Shown: positions 1 to 7,341 of the stretch, piece by piece
Layout: each line of letters begins with the position of its first letter
Position numbering within the stretch: position 1 is the first letter of the stretch
DNA from: a virus
Reading direction: 5' to 3' (one strand)
Length of the DNA: 31,599 bases
IMG/VR virus record: IMGVR_UViG_3300005513_000017
Coordinates: 1 to 31,599 of that record
The notes under the pieces: model-generated
Told to the model about the DNA's origin: nothing
Seen by the model: only the letters and a program-made list of their open reading frames with translations
Databases searched by the model: none
Translations under genes and position numbers: made by a program

Positions 1-3000
1 TGCTCGCCCGCGCCCGCAGGGCGATCGTGCTGTCGGCACCGCCGATCCCAGCCTCTTCCTCGATCTTCAGCAAGCCGCTGGCCAGGCTGTCGCCAAAGGC
101 GGCCTCGACGTCCTCGATCAACCCCGCCAGGGCATTGTAGTCGTCGACCTGCGCCTTACGGTTCTCGGCCACCACGGCCGCCGCAGTACCCGCCTGCGCG
201 ATGAGCGCCGACGTCTGCTCCTGGGTGGTGGCCATGCCGTCGAGGTTGGCCGCGGCCTGCGCCGCAATCTTGGCCCGCAGCGCCTCGAGCTGGGCCGCGA
301 TGCTGCCGGTGCCATCGCCGAACACGATCGAGTTGATGTTCTGCAGCTCCTGGCTGAGCTTGGCGAGGGTGATCGAGCCGTCCTCGACCTCGCCGCTCGC
401 CACCGTGCCGCCAAGCATCGTCTGCGAGGCCAGCACCGCCCAGTCCGAAACACCGCCATTGGCGAACCGCGAACGCACGCGCCAGCCCCAGGTGCCGGCG
501 TGATAGTCGGTGATGAACACTTCCTGCTTCGTCGCCGGGTCCGGCGAGGCGGCGGCCTTCCAGATGCCGTCGCCATCCTCGTCGCGATAATGCGCATCGA
601 AGCCGGTCGGATACTGGCCGGCCAGGATGTCCCAGCTGAAGAAGGCGCCGGTGATGTTATTCGAGCCGGTGCCCGAATAGGTCTCCCTCACCTTGAGGTT
701 CACGGGCTTCGCCGAAAAGGTTGGCGCCGGCACAGTGATCTGGCTGTCGAAGGGGGGGATAGTGCCCGTGTCGGCATCGAGGATCGCCAGCGCATCGTCG
801 ACCAGCGTCAGCTTGGCCGAGACATCGTCCGACCCGGTGATGCTGCGGATGCGGAGCACCACCGACTCGGCACCGCTTTCCCCGGCCATGAACAGATCAC
901 CCGGCGAGGGCATATCGCCGACGCCGAGGGTGATGACCGTCTGGTCACCGGCGACTGTGACGGCAGTCTTCAGGAGCGTTGCGCCATCGGCCAGCCGAAA
1001 GCGCAGCTGATAGGTGTGGCCAGCGACCATGGTCAGCGGCTCGTCGAGCGTCACCACATTGCTGGCAACCGCCTTCACCCGGCCGCTGGCGAGGCCCCAC
1101 ATCGGCACGTCATGGGTGACCCGCACCCGGTCGCCGCGGGTGGCGACGATGTGCTCGAAGTCGGCATTGAGGCTGTAGACTTCGGGCCGCAGCTTGGCCT
1201 GGGCCAGCTGGTAGCGGCCGAGTTTCCAGATGGTCGTAGGATCGGTGACGCCGGGGAACTCAACCTGCTCGAACAGCGTGGCGTTCGTGGCATCATAACC
1301 GTCGTCGTAGACGATCAGCTCGTCTTCGGCATAGCCGGCGTTCTGGTTGACGAAGCGCACCCGCAGGGCGTGCGGGGTCTGCACATAGGCCCGCTGCCCG
1401 GAAAACCCCCAGCTGTTGCGCGGGGTAAAATGCTGCACGATCGGATCGTCGGCGACTTCCCACGCCACCGACCATTTTCCGTCGCGGAACAGCACCGTAG
1501 CCCGGCCTGCCGAAGCGATCGCCGTCAGCGTGTCGAAGACCGAGGCGCTCATATCGCGCACCATGTCGAAGTGGTAGCCATTGGCATCGCAGAACGACCA
1601 CCAGGCCGCGAGCGTCGACAGGTCGACGCGGCTATCGGGCTGCGGCTTGGCATTTGCCGGGCCCTGCAGCACGTGCCGGAACAGGTCGGCCGGGTTGCGG
1701 CTCGTGGTGTCGGCGTGCCAGGCCGACCCGTGAAAGGCCACTACCCTCGACGAGCAGATGGCATTGAGGTTGTCGATCACGCCATTGAGCTGCGAGGTGG
1801 CCCGGATGCGGATCGCGGTCAGCGCCAGCGGCTTTGCAAAGGCAATCGGCGGGGTGTTCCGGAAGCCTCGCAGGGCCGTCCACACCACCTGCTCCTGCAC
1901 CTGGTCGGAGCCGGTGTAGTCGGTGGAAGTCTTCTTGACCCGCACATCGTACTGGCCATTGGCGACAGCGAGCCTCAGGCCCTGCCGGATGGCGTCGGTC
2001 GACTTCGAGGTCAGGGTGAGGGTGCCGAGCAGCGTCCAGCTACCGGTACCGGTCGGGGCATATTCGGCGCGGATGCTGACGGTGTAGTTGGTCGAGTTGC
2101 CCGAGCTGTCGATATGAACGATGCCGCCCGGCGCCACGACATCGAGCGATATCTCGTCGATGCCGGTGTCGGTGGTGCGCGTCTGCCAGCCGGCGGCAGC
2201 GGTGAGGTCGATGGAGAGGTCGTCCTGCAGCACCTCGTTGGGGAACAGGGTAAGCGGGGCGTCGGCGTCGTAGCCATTGCGGGTCTCGACCTCGACGTCG
2301 TCGAAATCGGACAGCAGCGTCTCGCCGATCTTGATCGCACCGATGTCGAGCGGGCCATAGCCCCAGACGACGAGCATGCGCAGGTATTGATCGGCACCGG
2401 AGAACTCGGTGTAGGATTTTGCGCCGAGCTTGGGATAGACGCGGTTCGTGCCGAGGATCGACGGCACGACGCCGAACGGGTCGGCGACATTCTGGCCGCC
2501 CGAGATCGAATAGGTCTGCGAGGCGCTGTCGCTGGCAAGCTGCGACGGCGCCACCGGAAAGAGCGCGTTGATGAGCAACTGGCCGCCAATGGTGATGGCC
2601 GCGCCGATCAGCCCGGCGGCGCCGGCGACGCCGGGCAGCAGGATCGGCGCCAGCACCGGCGCGAGGAAGATCGCCGCCGCCGCGACCGCGATGCCGAGCA
2701 CGCCCCTGAGGACACCACCGACATCACCGCCTTCGGCGACGGCCTTGATCAGCACCACGGTGCCCGGCTTCGGTCGCACCCTGCCCCACCACTCGGCCGG
2801 CACGTGCTGGCCATCGACATAGGTTTCCAAGCGGCTGCGCAGCCGGGTTGAGGCCCGGCCCCGCGCCTGCTCGACCAGGTCGGCCAGGGTCAGGCCGGCC
2901 GGCGCCGTGACCCGGTCGGCGTCGAGCTTCAGAGGGTGCAGCGCCAGGATCAGGGTTAGCCCTTCGCCGGGTGGCAGCAGTTCCAGCCTGTCGGTGATGG

Positions 3001-3016
3001 GCGCCAGGGCGTTCAT
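1..3016 (-). CDS. J-like tail-tip / host-specificity protein, partial (C-terminus outside window)
   Basis: This is the first 1005 codons of a large tail-tip protein that runs off the left edge. It begins at the ATG at 3014-3016, which overlaps the stop of the NlpC/P60 gene as ATGA. Residues 1-95 are a small folded domain. Residues 101-150 are a Gly/Ala-rich hydrophobic stretch ending in GGQLLINALFP, typical of the N-terminus of lambda gpJ/TipJ-type proteins. Beta-rich tip domains follow, including LGTNRVYPKLGAKSYTE and PNEVLQDDLSIDLT. A fibronectin-like region follows, and near the window edge there is an Ala-rich helical segment. Family knowledge: such proteins close the tail tube and carry the receptor-binding region, which would be the missing C-terminus. 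The long open frame on the opposite strand here is an antisense shadow. The family call is firm; receptor specificity cannot be read. Confidence 0.9.
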   Translation of the reverse strand, partial: MNALAPITDRLELLPPGEGLTLILALHPLKLDADRVTAPAGLTLADLVEQARGRASTRLRSRLETYVDGQHVPAEWWGRVRPKPGTVVLIKAVAEGGDVGGVLRGVLGIAVAAAAIFLAPVLAPILLPGVAGAAGLIGAAITIGGQLLINALFPVAPSQLASDSASQTYSISGGQNVADPFGVVPSILGTNRVYPKLGAKSYTEFSGADQYLRMLVVWGYGPLDIGAIKIGETLLSDFDDVEVETRNGYDADAPLTLFPNEVLQDDLSIDLTAAAGWQTRTTDTGIDEISLDVVAPGGIVHIDSSGNSTNYTVSIRAEYAPTGTGSWTLLGTLTLTSKSTDAIRQGLRLAVANGQYDVRVKKTSTDYTGSDQVQEQVVWTALRGFRNTPPIAFAKPLALTAIRIRATSQLNGVIDNLNAICSSRVVAFHGSAWHADTTSRNPADLFRHVLQGPANAKPQPDSRVDLSTLAAWWSFCDANGYHFDMVRDMSASVFDTLTAIASAGRATVLFRDGKWSVAWEVADDPIVQHFTPRNSWGFSGQRAYVQTPHALRVRFVNQNAGYAEDELIVYDDGYDATNATLFEQVEFPGVTDPTTIWKLGRYQLAQAKLRPEVYSLNADFEHIVATRGDRVRVTHDVPMWGLASGRVKAVASNVVTLDEPLTMVAGHTYQLRFRLADGATLLKTAVTVAGDQTVITLGVGDMPSPGDLFMAGESGAESVVLRIRSITGSDDVSAKLTLVDDALAILDADTGTIPPFDSQITVPAPTFSAKPVNLKVRETYSGTGSNNITGAFFSWDILAGQYPTGFDAHYRDEDGDGIWKAAASPDPATKQEVFITDYHAGTWGWRVRSRFANGGVSDWAVLASQTMLGGTVASGEVEDGSITLAKLSQELQNINSIVFGDGTGSIAAQLEALRAKIAAQAAANLDGMATTQEQTSALIAQAGTAAAVVAENRKAQVDDYNALAGLIEDVEAAFGDSLASGLLKIEEEAGIGGADSTIALRARAS

Positions 3017-3405
3017 ATCAGTTCCCGGTGACGGTAGAGGCCGAGCAGCACCGGCGCATAGCGCTCGAGCCGCTCGATCACGCTGGTGCGGTGCGGCTGC
3101 ACGTGCAGCAGCCGGTTCGGCTTGACGATCAGCCCGATGTGGAGGCCGCCCGCTATGCGCAACGCCACCCCATCGAAGGCCTGCTGCCGGTCGACTGGCA
3201 CTTCCGCCCAGTCGCCCAGCTCACCGTGATAAAGCTGCTCGACCTCGCGCCGATCGGCGGCCGTCGCATAGCCATCGGCATAGGATGGCAGGGTAATGCC
3301 CGTGCCGGCGAAGAACGCGGCACGGAACAGCCCATAACAGTCATAGCCGGTCCGATCCCGGCCGCGATCCGCCCAGGGCAAGCCGACAAAACTCGAAAAA
3401 TCCAT
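3013..3405 (-). CDS. NlpC/P60 family tail-associated cell-wall hydrolase
   Basis: The protein is 130 aa, starting at MDFSSFVGLPW. An upstream ATG in the same frame would only add a low-complexity, overlapping N-terminus, so the shorter start is chosen. The NlpC/P60 signature is visible: Cys23 in GYDCYGLF (nucleophile), His89 in GGLHIGLI, and a third polar residue near His101 in LLHVQPH. In siphophages this small protein sits between the DUF1833 protein and the J-like tip protein, as here. Family knowledge: it is thought to cut peptidoglycan peptides during tail-tip assembly or DNA entry (lambda gpK role). It shares an ATGA overlap with the tip gene, so the two are probably translationally coupled. 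The whole protein is the catalytic domain, without the extra JAB domain seen in lambda gpK. Confidence 0.9.
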   Translation of the reverse strand: MDFSSFVGLPWADRGRDRTGYDCYGLFRAAFFAGTGITLPSYADGYATAADRREVEQLYHGELGDWAEVPVDRQQAFDGVALRIAGGLHIGLIVKPNRLLHVQPHRTSVIERLERYAPVLLGLYRHRELI

Positions 3406-3409
3406 CGGC

Positions 3410-3913
3410 TCAGAACATCCCCGGAAAGCCGGATGGCGTGAACGATCCGGCGGGATAGGGTTCGGTTGCGAGTGCGTTGACGGCGAGGTCGATCGAGACC
3501 TGCCCGGCATCGTAGCTCGCGTTGACCAGGTCGAAGTCCGGCCAGGCCACCTCGACCGTGTCAGGGTCGGAGGCGAGGACCAGCTCGACCGTCACCGTCG
3601 CCGGTGTCGAGACCGAGCGCAGCAGCGGGATCATGTCGCGGCTGACATTGTCGATCGTCAGCTTGATCGCCGGCGGCGTGCCGTCGCTGTCGTCGGGCAG
3701 CACCAGGCCGAGCGGCAGGAAGCTGTACGTGTCGCCGCGGCTGCTAGTGCCATAGACCAGCGGGTCGACCGACAGCCGCTCGGTCGGGTCACTCGAAAAG
3801 CGCAATGGCGTCTCGAGCAGCTCGTGCGTGACCGTGACGAGGAAGATCAGGATTTCGCCCGTCGCCTCGGCATTGGCGGCCGTCCGCAGCGTCAACGACA
3901 CCGTCCGGCTCAT
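3410..3913 (-). CDS. DUF1833 family tail protein
   Basis: The protein is 167 aa, beta-rich, with no signal peptide. The central block containing YSFLPLGLVLPDDSDGTPP, followed by KLTIDNVSRDMIPLLRS, is the recognisable DUF1833 core. Family knowledge: DUF1833 proteins are found in siphophage tail-tip clusters next to NlpC/P60 proteins and are assumed to be minor tail (distal tail or baseplate-like) components. The biochemical role is not established. The start overlaps the stop of the preceding minor tail gene as ATGA, and the stop lies 4 bases before the NlpC/P60 start, so the four tail-tip genes form one translational unit. Confidence 0.85.
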   Translation of the reverse strand: MSRTVSLTLRTAANAEATGEILIFLVTVTHELLETPLRFSSDPTERLSVDPLVYGTSSRGDTYSFLPLGLVLPDDSDGTPPAIKLTIDNVSRDMIPLLRSVSTPATVTVELVLASDPDTVEVAWPDFDLVNASYDAGQVSIDLAVNALATEPYPAGSFTPSGFPGMF

Positions 3914-4266
3914 GGCAGGATTTCCAGGGACAGGGTGACGTTGTAGCGATCGCCGCCGACATTGACCCAGCTCGGCAGGCTGTCGGCGAACCGTACCAGC
4001 CAGGTGCCACCACCCCGCGCCGCCGGCACAGTGAAGGGCAGCGTGCCCCTGGCGAGGTCGGACGCCACGAACGACGACAGGATATCGATCTGGGCCGAGG
4101 TCATCCGCATGGTGGCTGAGAACGGCCGGCCGAGCGCCGACGTGCGCGGCCGCAGCTTGCCGGGACCGGTGTCGGTCTGGCTCTTGAGCCGGCCGTCCGG
4201 AATGCCTTCCTGATTGCCGTCGACGCGGTAGTGCTGCGGCAGCGTGCCGGGCCAGCTGGCGGTCAT
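3910..4266 (-). CDS. Minor tail-tip protein (lambda gpM-position), function unassigned
   Basis: The protein is 118 aa. Its layout is a short N-terminus with WPGTLPQHYRVDG, an RPRTSALGRPFSATMRMT segment, then GTLPFTVPAARGG and a beta-rich end closing with LSLEILP. This pattern is common in a small conserved tail protein found between the tape measure gene and DUF1833/NlpC genes of many alphaproteobacterial phages. Position suggests a lambda gpM-like minor tail role. That is inferred from synteny, not from a named catalytic motif. The start codon lies one base after the tape-measure stop, and the end overlaps the DUF1833 gene start by 4 bases. Confidence 0.75.
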   Translation of the reverse strand: MTASWPGTLPQHYRVDGNQEGIPDGRLKSQTDTGPGKLRPRTSALGRPFSATMRMTSAQIDILSSFVASDLARGTLPFTVPAARGGGTWLVRFADSLPSWVNVGGDRYNVTLSLEILP

Positions 4267-4267
4267 C

Positions 4268-6307
4268 CTAGCGCCTCGTCAGCTGGCGCTTGAGGCCGAA
4301 CTGCGTCCGCAGCGCCCGATCGGTGGCCGAGCCCGGCTTCACCTGCTGCGACAGCAACAGGTCGATGTTGATCGCGCCGTCCGCCCCGCGCGACACCTTG
4401 ACGTTCGAGGCATCGATCGGCTGGCCGGTATTGTTGTGCACGTTGACGGTCACCTTCGGCGCGCCGCCACCGCCAGCGCCGAACACGCCCAGCCGGCCAT
4501 TGCTGTCGCGGCCGATCGGGAAAATGCCCTCAGTCCCCGCCTCGCCGAATTGGCCGAGATTGGGCACCCCGCCCTTCGAAAACCGGAACATCGTCGGCGT
4601 GTCGATCAGCTGGTCGCTATAGCTGGCCAGGTCAGGCGAGCCATAGACACCGCCGAGAGCATTCTTCCCGATGCCGAGGCCCGACAGGATACTCCCGAGA
4701 ATACCACCAGTGCCGCCGGGGGTTTGTGCGGCGCCACCGAAGATGTTGCCTAGAGGGCCCTCGCCGAGCAGGGCTGCCTGCAACACGGCCTGCTCAAGTG
4801 CTTTGGCGACGTCTCCAAGCGCGTCAGTCAGCGACTTCGACCCGTCGATCAGCCCTTCTATGCCCTGCTCGGCCGTCTGGGCGAAAAACGAGGCCGCCTG
4901 GTTCGCCTCATCGATCGCTTTCTTTTGGTCGTAGTACGCATCTGCCGCGGCGATGATCCCTGCCGCGCGCTTGTCCGACCGGTCGATGCCGGCCTGTTCG
5001 AGTGCCTTGTTCTCTTCCAGTTCCTTGTCGGTGGCCGTGAGGTTGGCAGTCTGGTTACGCAGCGCAGCGGTGACCTTGTCGATCTTGTCGGACTGGTCGA
5101 ATTGGGCGGCATGGCCGCTCAAGTAGTCGCGAAGTTCCTGGGCGCGGTCGCCTATCGCCGTGTCATCGACGGCGGGCGGGGTCTTGCCGCTCCCCATCAG
5201 TTGATTGATGCGGTCCTGGTACTGGGCGGCCTGCTGGTAAAGCTGCTCTAGGTACCGCTTCTTGCCGGCGAGCTGCGACTGATTGAAGCCTTTGAGCGGC
5301 GACCAATCAGGCATGGCGTCGGTGGAGGTCTGCTGGCTCTTGATATCGGCATTGAGGTCGTGGATCTGGTTTTCCAGCATCACAAGCTGGTTTTGCAGCG
5401 GTGCAAGATGCACGCGGTCCCCGACCGCCTGGAACTGGTCGACAAGTGCGCCGACATTGACCGCCAACGCTGCCACCAAGTTCGCGGTGGAAACGAGCCC
5501 CGGCGCCAGGTCGAGGAGGGCAGCCTTGAACTGCACCTCGATGATCTTGGAGGCGATGTCGAATTTGTCTCCGAGGTCATCGGCTCTGCTGATGAGATCA
5601 TCCGGCACAATGATGCCGATGTCGCGCGCCTGAGCCTGCATTGCGGCGATCTTCACGCGACCACCGTCAAAAGCATCGCCAAGCTTGAGCATGTCGGCGC
5701 CGAAGGTGGCGGCGATGATGCTGGCCTTCTTCGACGCATCGGCCTCCTGGTCGATGGCGTCGGCCACGAGACGAATTCTCTCCTCCTGCGAGGTGGCCGT
5801 CTGCAGCTGAGCGAGCAACTCCGGGTCGACTGCCCGCAACTGCGCGAGCATCTTGCCGGTTCCAGCCTGAGCCTGCCCTACGTTCTTGTTGAACGTTTCG
5901 AGCGCTCCCGAAACCTGATCGATCCCGATGCCGCTGAGTTGGGCCTGATAGGCAATGCCTTGAAAAAACTCGGCATCAATGCCTGCCGCCTTTGCCTCAT
6001 CGTTGACTTTGGAGAAGCCCTCGAGGGCCGATTTCACTCCCTCCACGGCGCCCTCGAGGCTGAGAAACGCAGCAACCGGGCCAAGAACGCCGAGGGTAAG
6101 GGACCGGAAGAACTCCGTGCCCTTTTCCTTGCTCTGGTCGATTGTCCCAGCCAGGGCCGTCATGCCTGCGGACGCGGGCTTGCTGGAGGCCTCCAGCCGC
6201 TTGAGCGCGGCCTCACCCTCCTGGCCGAATTGAGCGAGAGCGCGTTTGGCGATATCGGCATCTTTTACCGCCAGCCGGATGCCAACTTCCTTAGTCTTTT
6301 CCGCCAT
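4268..6307 (-). CDS. Tail tape measure protein
   Basis: The protein is 679 aa from MAEKTKEVGIRLAV. The upstream in-frame ATG at 6382 would lie inside the preceding gene's coding sequence and is not favoured. The N-terminal 90 residues are helical and charged. Hydrophobic stretches lie near residues 75-100 (GVLGPVAAFLSLEGAVEG) and in the middle (STANLVAALAVNVGALV). Long Gln- and Ala-rich helical regions separate them. The C-terminus has the usual tape-measure ending: FGEAGTEGIFPIGRDSNG, a Gly-rich linker and VTVNVHNNTG. Family knowledge: the protein sets tail length and helps DNA enter the cell. Using the common rule of roughly 0.15 nm per residue, the tail would be about 100 nm, which is an estimate. 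The first 17 bases overlap the end of the frameshift extension. Confidence 0.9.
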   Translation of the reverse strand: MAEKTKEVGIRLAVKDADIAKRALAQFGQEGEAALKRLEASSKPASAGMTALAGTIDQSKEKGTEFFRSLTLGVLGPVAAFLSLEGAVEGVKSALEGFSKVNDEAKAAGIDAEFFQGIAYQAQLSGIGIDQVSGALETFNKNVGQAQAGTGKMLAQLRAVDPELLAQLQTATSQEERIRLVADAIDQEADASKKASIIAATFGADMLKLGDAFDGGRVKIAAMQAQARDIGIIVPDDLISRADDLGDKFDIASKIIEVQFKAALLDLAPGLVSTANLVAALAVNVGALVDQFQAVGDRVHLAPLQNQLVMLENQIHDLNADIKSQQTSTDAMPDWSPLKGFNQSQLAGKKRYLEQLYQQAAQYQDRINQLMGSGKTPPAVDDTAIGDRAQELRDYLSGHAAQFDQSDKIDKVTAALRNQTANLTATDKELEENKALEQAGIDRSDKRAAGIIAAADAYYDQKKAIDEANQAASFFAQTAEQGIEGLIDGSKSLTDALGDVAKALEQAVLQAALLGEGPLGNIFGGAAQTPGGTGGILGSILSGLGIGKNALGGVYGSPDLASYSDQLIDTPTMFRFSKGGVPNLGQFGEAGTEGIFPIGRDSNGRLGVFGAGGGGAPKVTVNVHNNTGQPIDASNVKVSRGADGAINIDLLLSQQVKPGSATDRALRTQFGLKRQLTRR

Positions 6308-6650
6308 CTTCTTCACCAGTGGTTCGGGGGCGTAGCGCGGCGACCAGGCCCCGCTCGCACGCAGCCAGGAGGTCTTCCGCAATTTCTTGGGGCGTTCCGG
6401 CGTCCGTCAGACGCTGGACCAGCCGCGACCAGTCAGCGCCAACGACGGTGCCCATTCCGCCGTAGAGGAGGCGCACCGGGCCGACCTTGAAGAGGCCCCA
6501 CGCAGCCTGCCCGTCTGCGCTCAGCGGGGCGTTGTCGTTGTACGGGCAGTCTCTCGGGTGTGTCGTTGCGCAGGCCGCCTGAGCGGCCTTGCACCCGTCG
6601 CAATACTTAGGGCCATCGCCGAAGTGCCACTCAGCGATGGCCCTTAGCCG
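6291..6650 (-). CDS. Tail assembly chaperone C-terminal extension, read by -1 frameshift (GT-like)
   Basis: This frame is open from the slippery site (6650-6656) to TAA at 6291-6293 and adds 119 codons to the chaperone, giving a fusion of about 258 aa. The start of the extension reads RLRAIAEWHFGDG and is then Cys-rich: YCDGCKAAQAAC followed by THPRDCPYND. That gives four Cys in about 20 residues and could bind a metal. After that comes VGPVRLLYGGMGTVVGADW and an acidic helical tail. There is no upstream ATG with a ribosome-binding site. Only a GTG at 6476 could start it alone, and that would discard the Cys motif. Family knowledge: in lambda and many siphophages the G and GT proteins chaperone the tape measure. 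Position directly before the tape measure gene fits. The frameshift itself is inferred from sequence signals. Confidence 0.75.
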   Translation of the reverse strand, partial: RLRAIAEWHFGDGPKYCDGCKAAQAACATTHPRDCPYNDNAPLSADGQAAWGLFKVGPVRLLYGGMGTVVGADWSRLVQRLTDAGTPQEIAEDLLAACERGLVAALRPRTTGEEDGGKD

Positions 6651-6656
6651 TTTCCC
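6610..6656 (-). promoter_or_regulatory. Programmed -1 ribosomal frameshift signal (slippery heptamer, spacer, stem-loop)
   Basis: Reading the minus strand, the chaperone frame ends GAG GGA AAC GGC TAA. The heptamer G GGA AAC (6656 to 6650) fits X XXY YYZ exactly in the zero frame and lets both tRNAs re-pair as GGG AAA. A 6-nt spacer (6649-6644, which includes the zero-frame stop) follows. Then comes a perfect 10-bp stem, GGGCCATCGC (6643-6634) with GCGATGGCCC (6619-6610), with a 14-nt loop that can pair further. After slipping, the new frame is open for 119 codons. Confidence 0.85.
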
Positions 6657-7066
6657 TCGGAATTGACCTGCTCGACCTGGTCGAAGTATCGCGCGCGGAA
6701 GTTCCGTGACACTTCCGCGTTTTCGAACAGATGGACGATCAGCGTCGGGTCGAATTCCAGCGGCGCGCCATCTTCATCGAGGACGTTCCGCCAGTCGTTT
6801 ACCACCAGCTCAGCCGTGCTGATCAGTAGAAGCGAGTTGTAAAGACCCTGCGCATTGTTGGGGTCAGACAGGTCCGGCAAACCCTCAATCGATCCGCCAA
6901 GCCGGGTGACCGCAGTCCCCACCTGCTTGAGATCGACAAGCAATTGGCCGGCCGCGGCGATCGCTGAATAGACGATCACCGACGTCAGCGGCATGCACCA
7001 AAGAGCGGCGCCGTTGCCGACTTCAATCCACTGAGGCGACCTATCCCGTCTGAGGCGTAGCGCCAT
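6644..7066 (-). CDS. Tail assembly chaperone (G-like)
   Basis: The protein is 140 aa, starting MALRLRRDRSPQWIEV at the ATG 7064-7066. AAAGGA lies 8 bases upstream. Longer in-frame starts would run through the palindromic region and the plus-strand small gene and are rejected. The chain is mostly helical, with SVIVYSAIAAAGQLLVDL in the middle and an acidic end. It lies between the tail tube gene and the tape measure gene, the usual place for the tail assembly chaperone, and ends in a -1 frameshift signal as in lambda G/GT. Family knowledge: the short form is made in excess and coats the tape measure with the frameshifted form. The call rests on position and the frameshift signal more than on sequence family. 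Confidence 0.8.
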   Translation of the reverse strand: MALRLRRDRSPQWIEVGNGAALWCMPLTSVIVYSAIAAAGQLLVDLKQVGTAVTRLGGSIEGLPDLSDPNNAQGLYNSLLLISTAELVVNDWRNVLDEDGAPLEFDPTLIVHLFENAEVSRNFRARYFDQVEQVNSEGNG

Positions 7067-7093
7067 TTCTATGGTCCTTTGCGAATGGACAAG

Positions 7094-7129
7094 CGCCAGC
7101 TGGCGTCCCACATTCCCACGCGTGGAATG
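7094..7129. promoter_or_regulatory. Pair of palindromes between divergent genes (possible operator)
   Basis: CGCCAGCTGGCG at 7094-7105 is a perfect 12-bp palindrome. CATT-C-CCACGCGTGG-AATG at 7111-7129 is a 10-bp perfect palindrome with matching flanks. They lie between the divergent starts of the minus-strand chaperone (7066) and the plus-strand small gene (7141). This is a reasonable operator site, but no clear promoter boxes are seen. Confidence 0.3.
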
Positions 7130-7140
7130 GAGGTCGACGT

Positions 7141-7341
7141 ATGGCGCGGTGGTGGTTGCGGAAGCCGTCCTGGCGAAAGTCGCTGGCGGCGCGGACATCG
7201 CCGAAGCGTGCGCTTCGACGGGCGTTAGGGCTGAATGCGCCGCGCGGGTGGAGCTGGCTGACCAATCCAAAGCGCGCGGCCTACAATCGGGTCTATGGCC
7301 GCACCAGCGTCAGCTGGCGCAAGCTGTTCCGGCTGTTCTAG
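7141..7341 (+). CDS. Small basic protein with NPKRAAYNRVYGRTS motif, opposite strand to tail operon
   Basis: The protein is 66 aa and very basic. It starts MARWWLRKPSWRKSL and ends SWRKLFRLF. A strong ribosome-binding site, GGAGG at 7129-7133, lies 7 bases before the ATG. The second half carries APRGWSWLTNPKRAAYNRVY and GRTS. I recall small conserved proteins with a similar NPK(K/R)AAYNKVY core from other phages and bacteria, with unknown role; this is from memory and not checked. The stop TAG (7339-7341) interlocks with the tail-tube stop on the other strand, so the two genes converge on the 4 bases CTAG. Only a handful of genes here are on the plus strand, so it must have its own promoter. 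It could be a moron, a DNA- or RNA-binding protein, or a regulator. No function is assigned. Confidence 0.65.
   Translation: MARWWLRKPSWRKSLAARTSPKRALRRALGLNAPRGWSWLTNPKRAAYNRVYGRTSVSWRKLFRLF

Noticed and set aside
500-2851. 783-codon open frame on the plus strand
   Set aside because: It lies antisense to the tail-tip gene, has Arg/Gly/His-rich composition without domains, and only reflects strong G/C third-position bias of the minus-strand gene.
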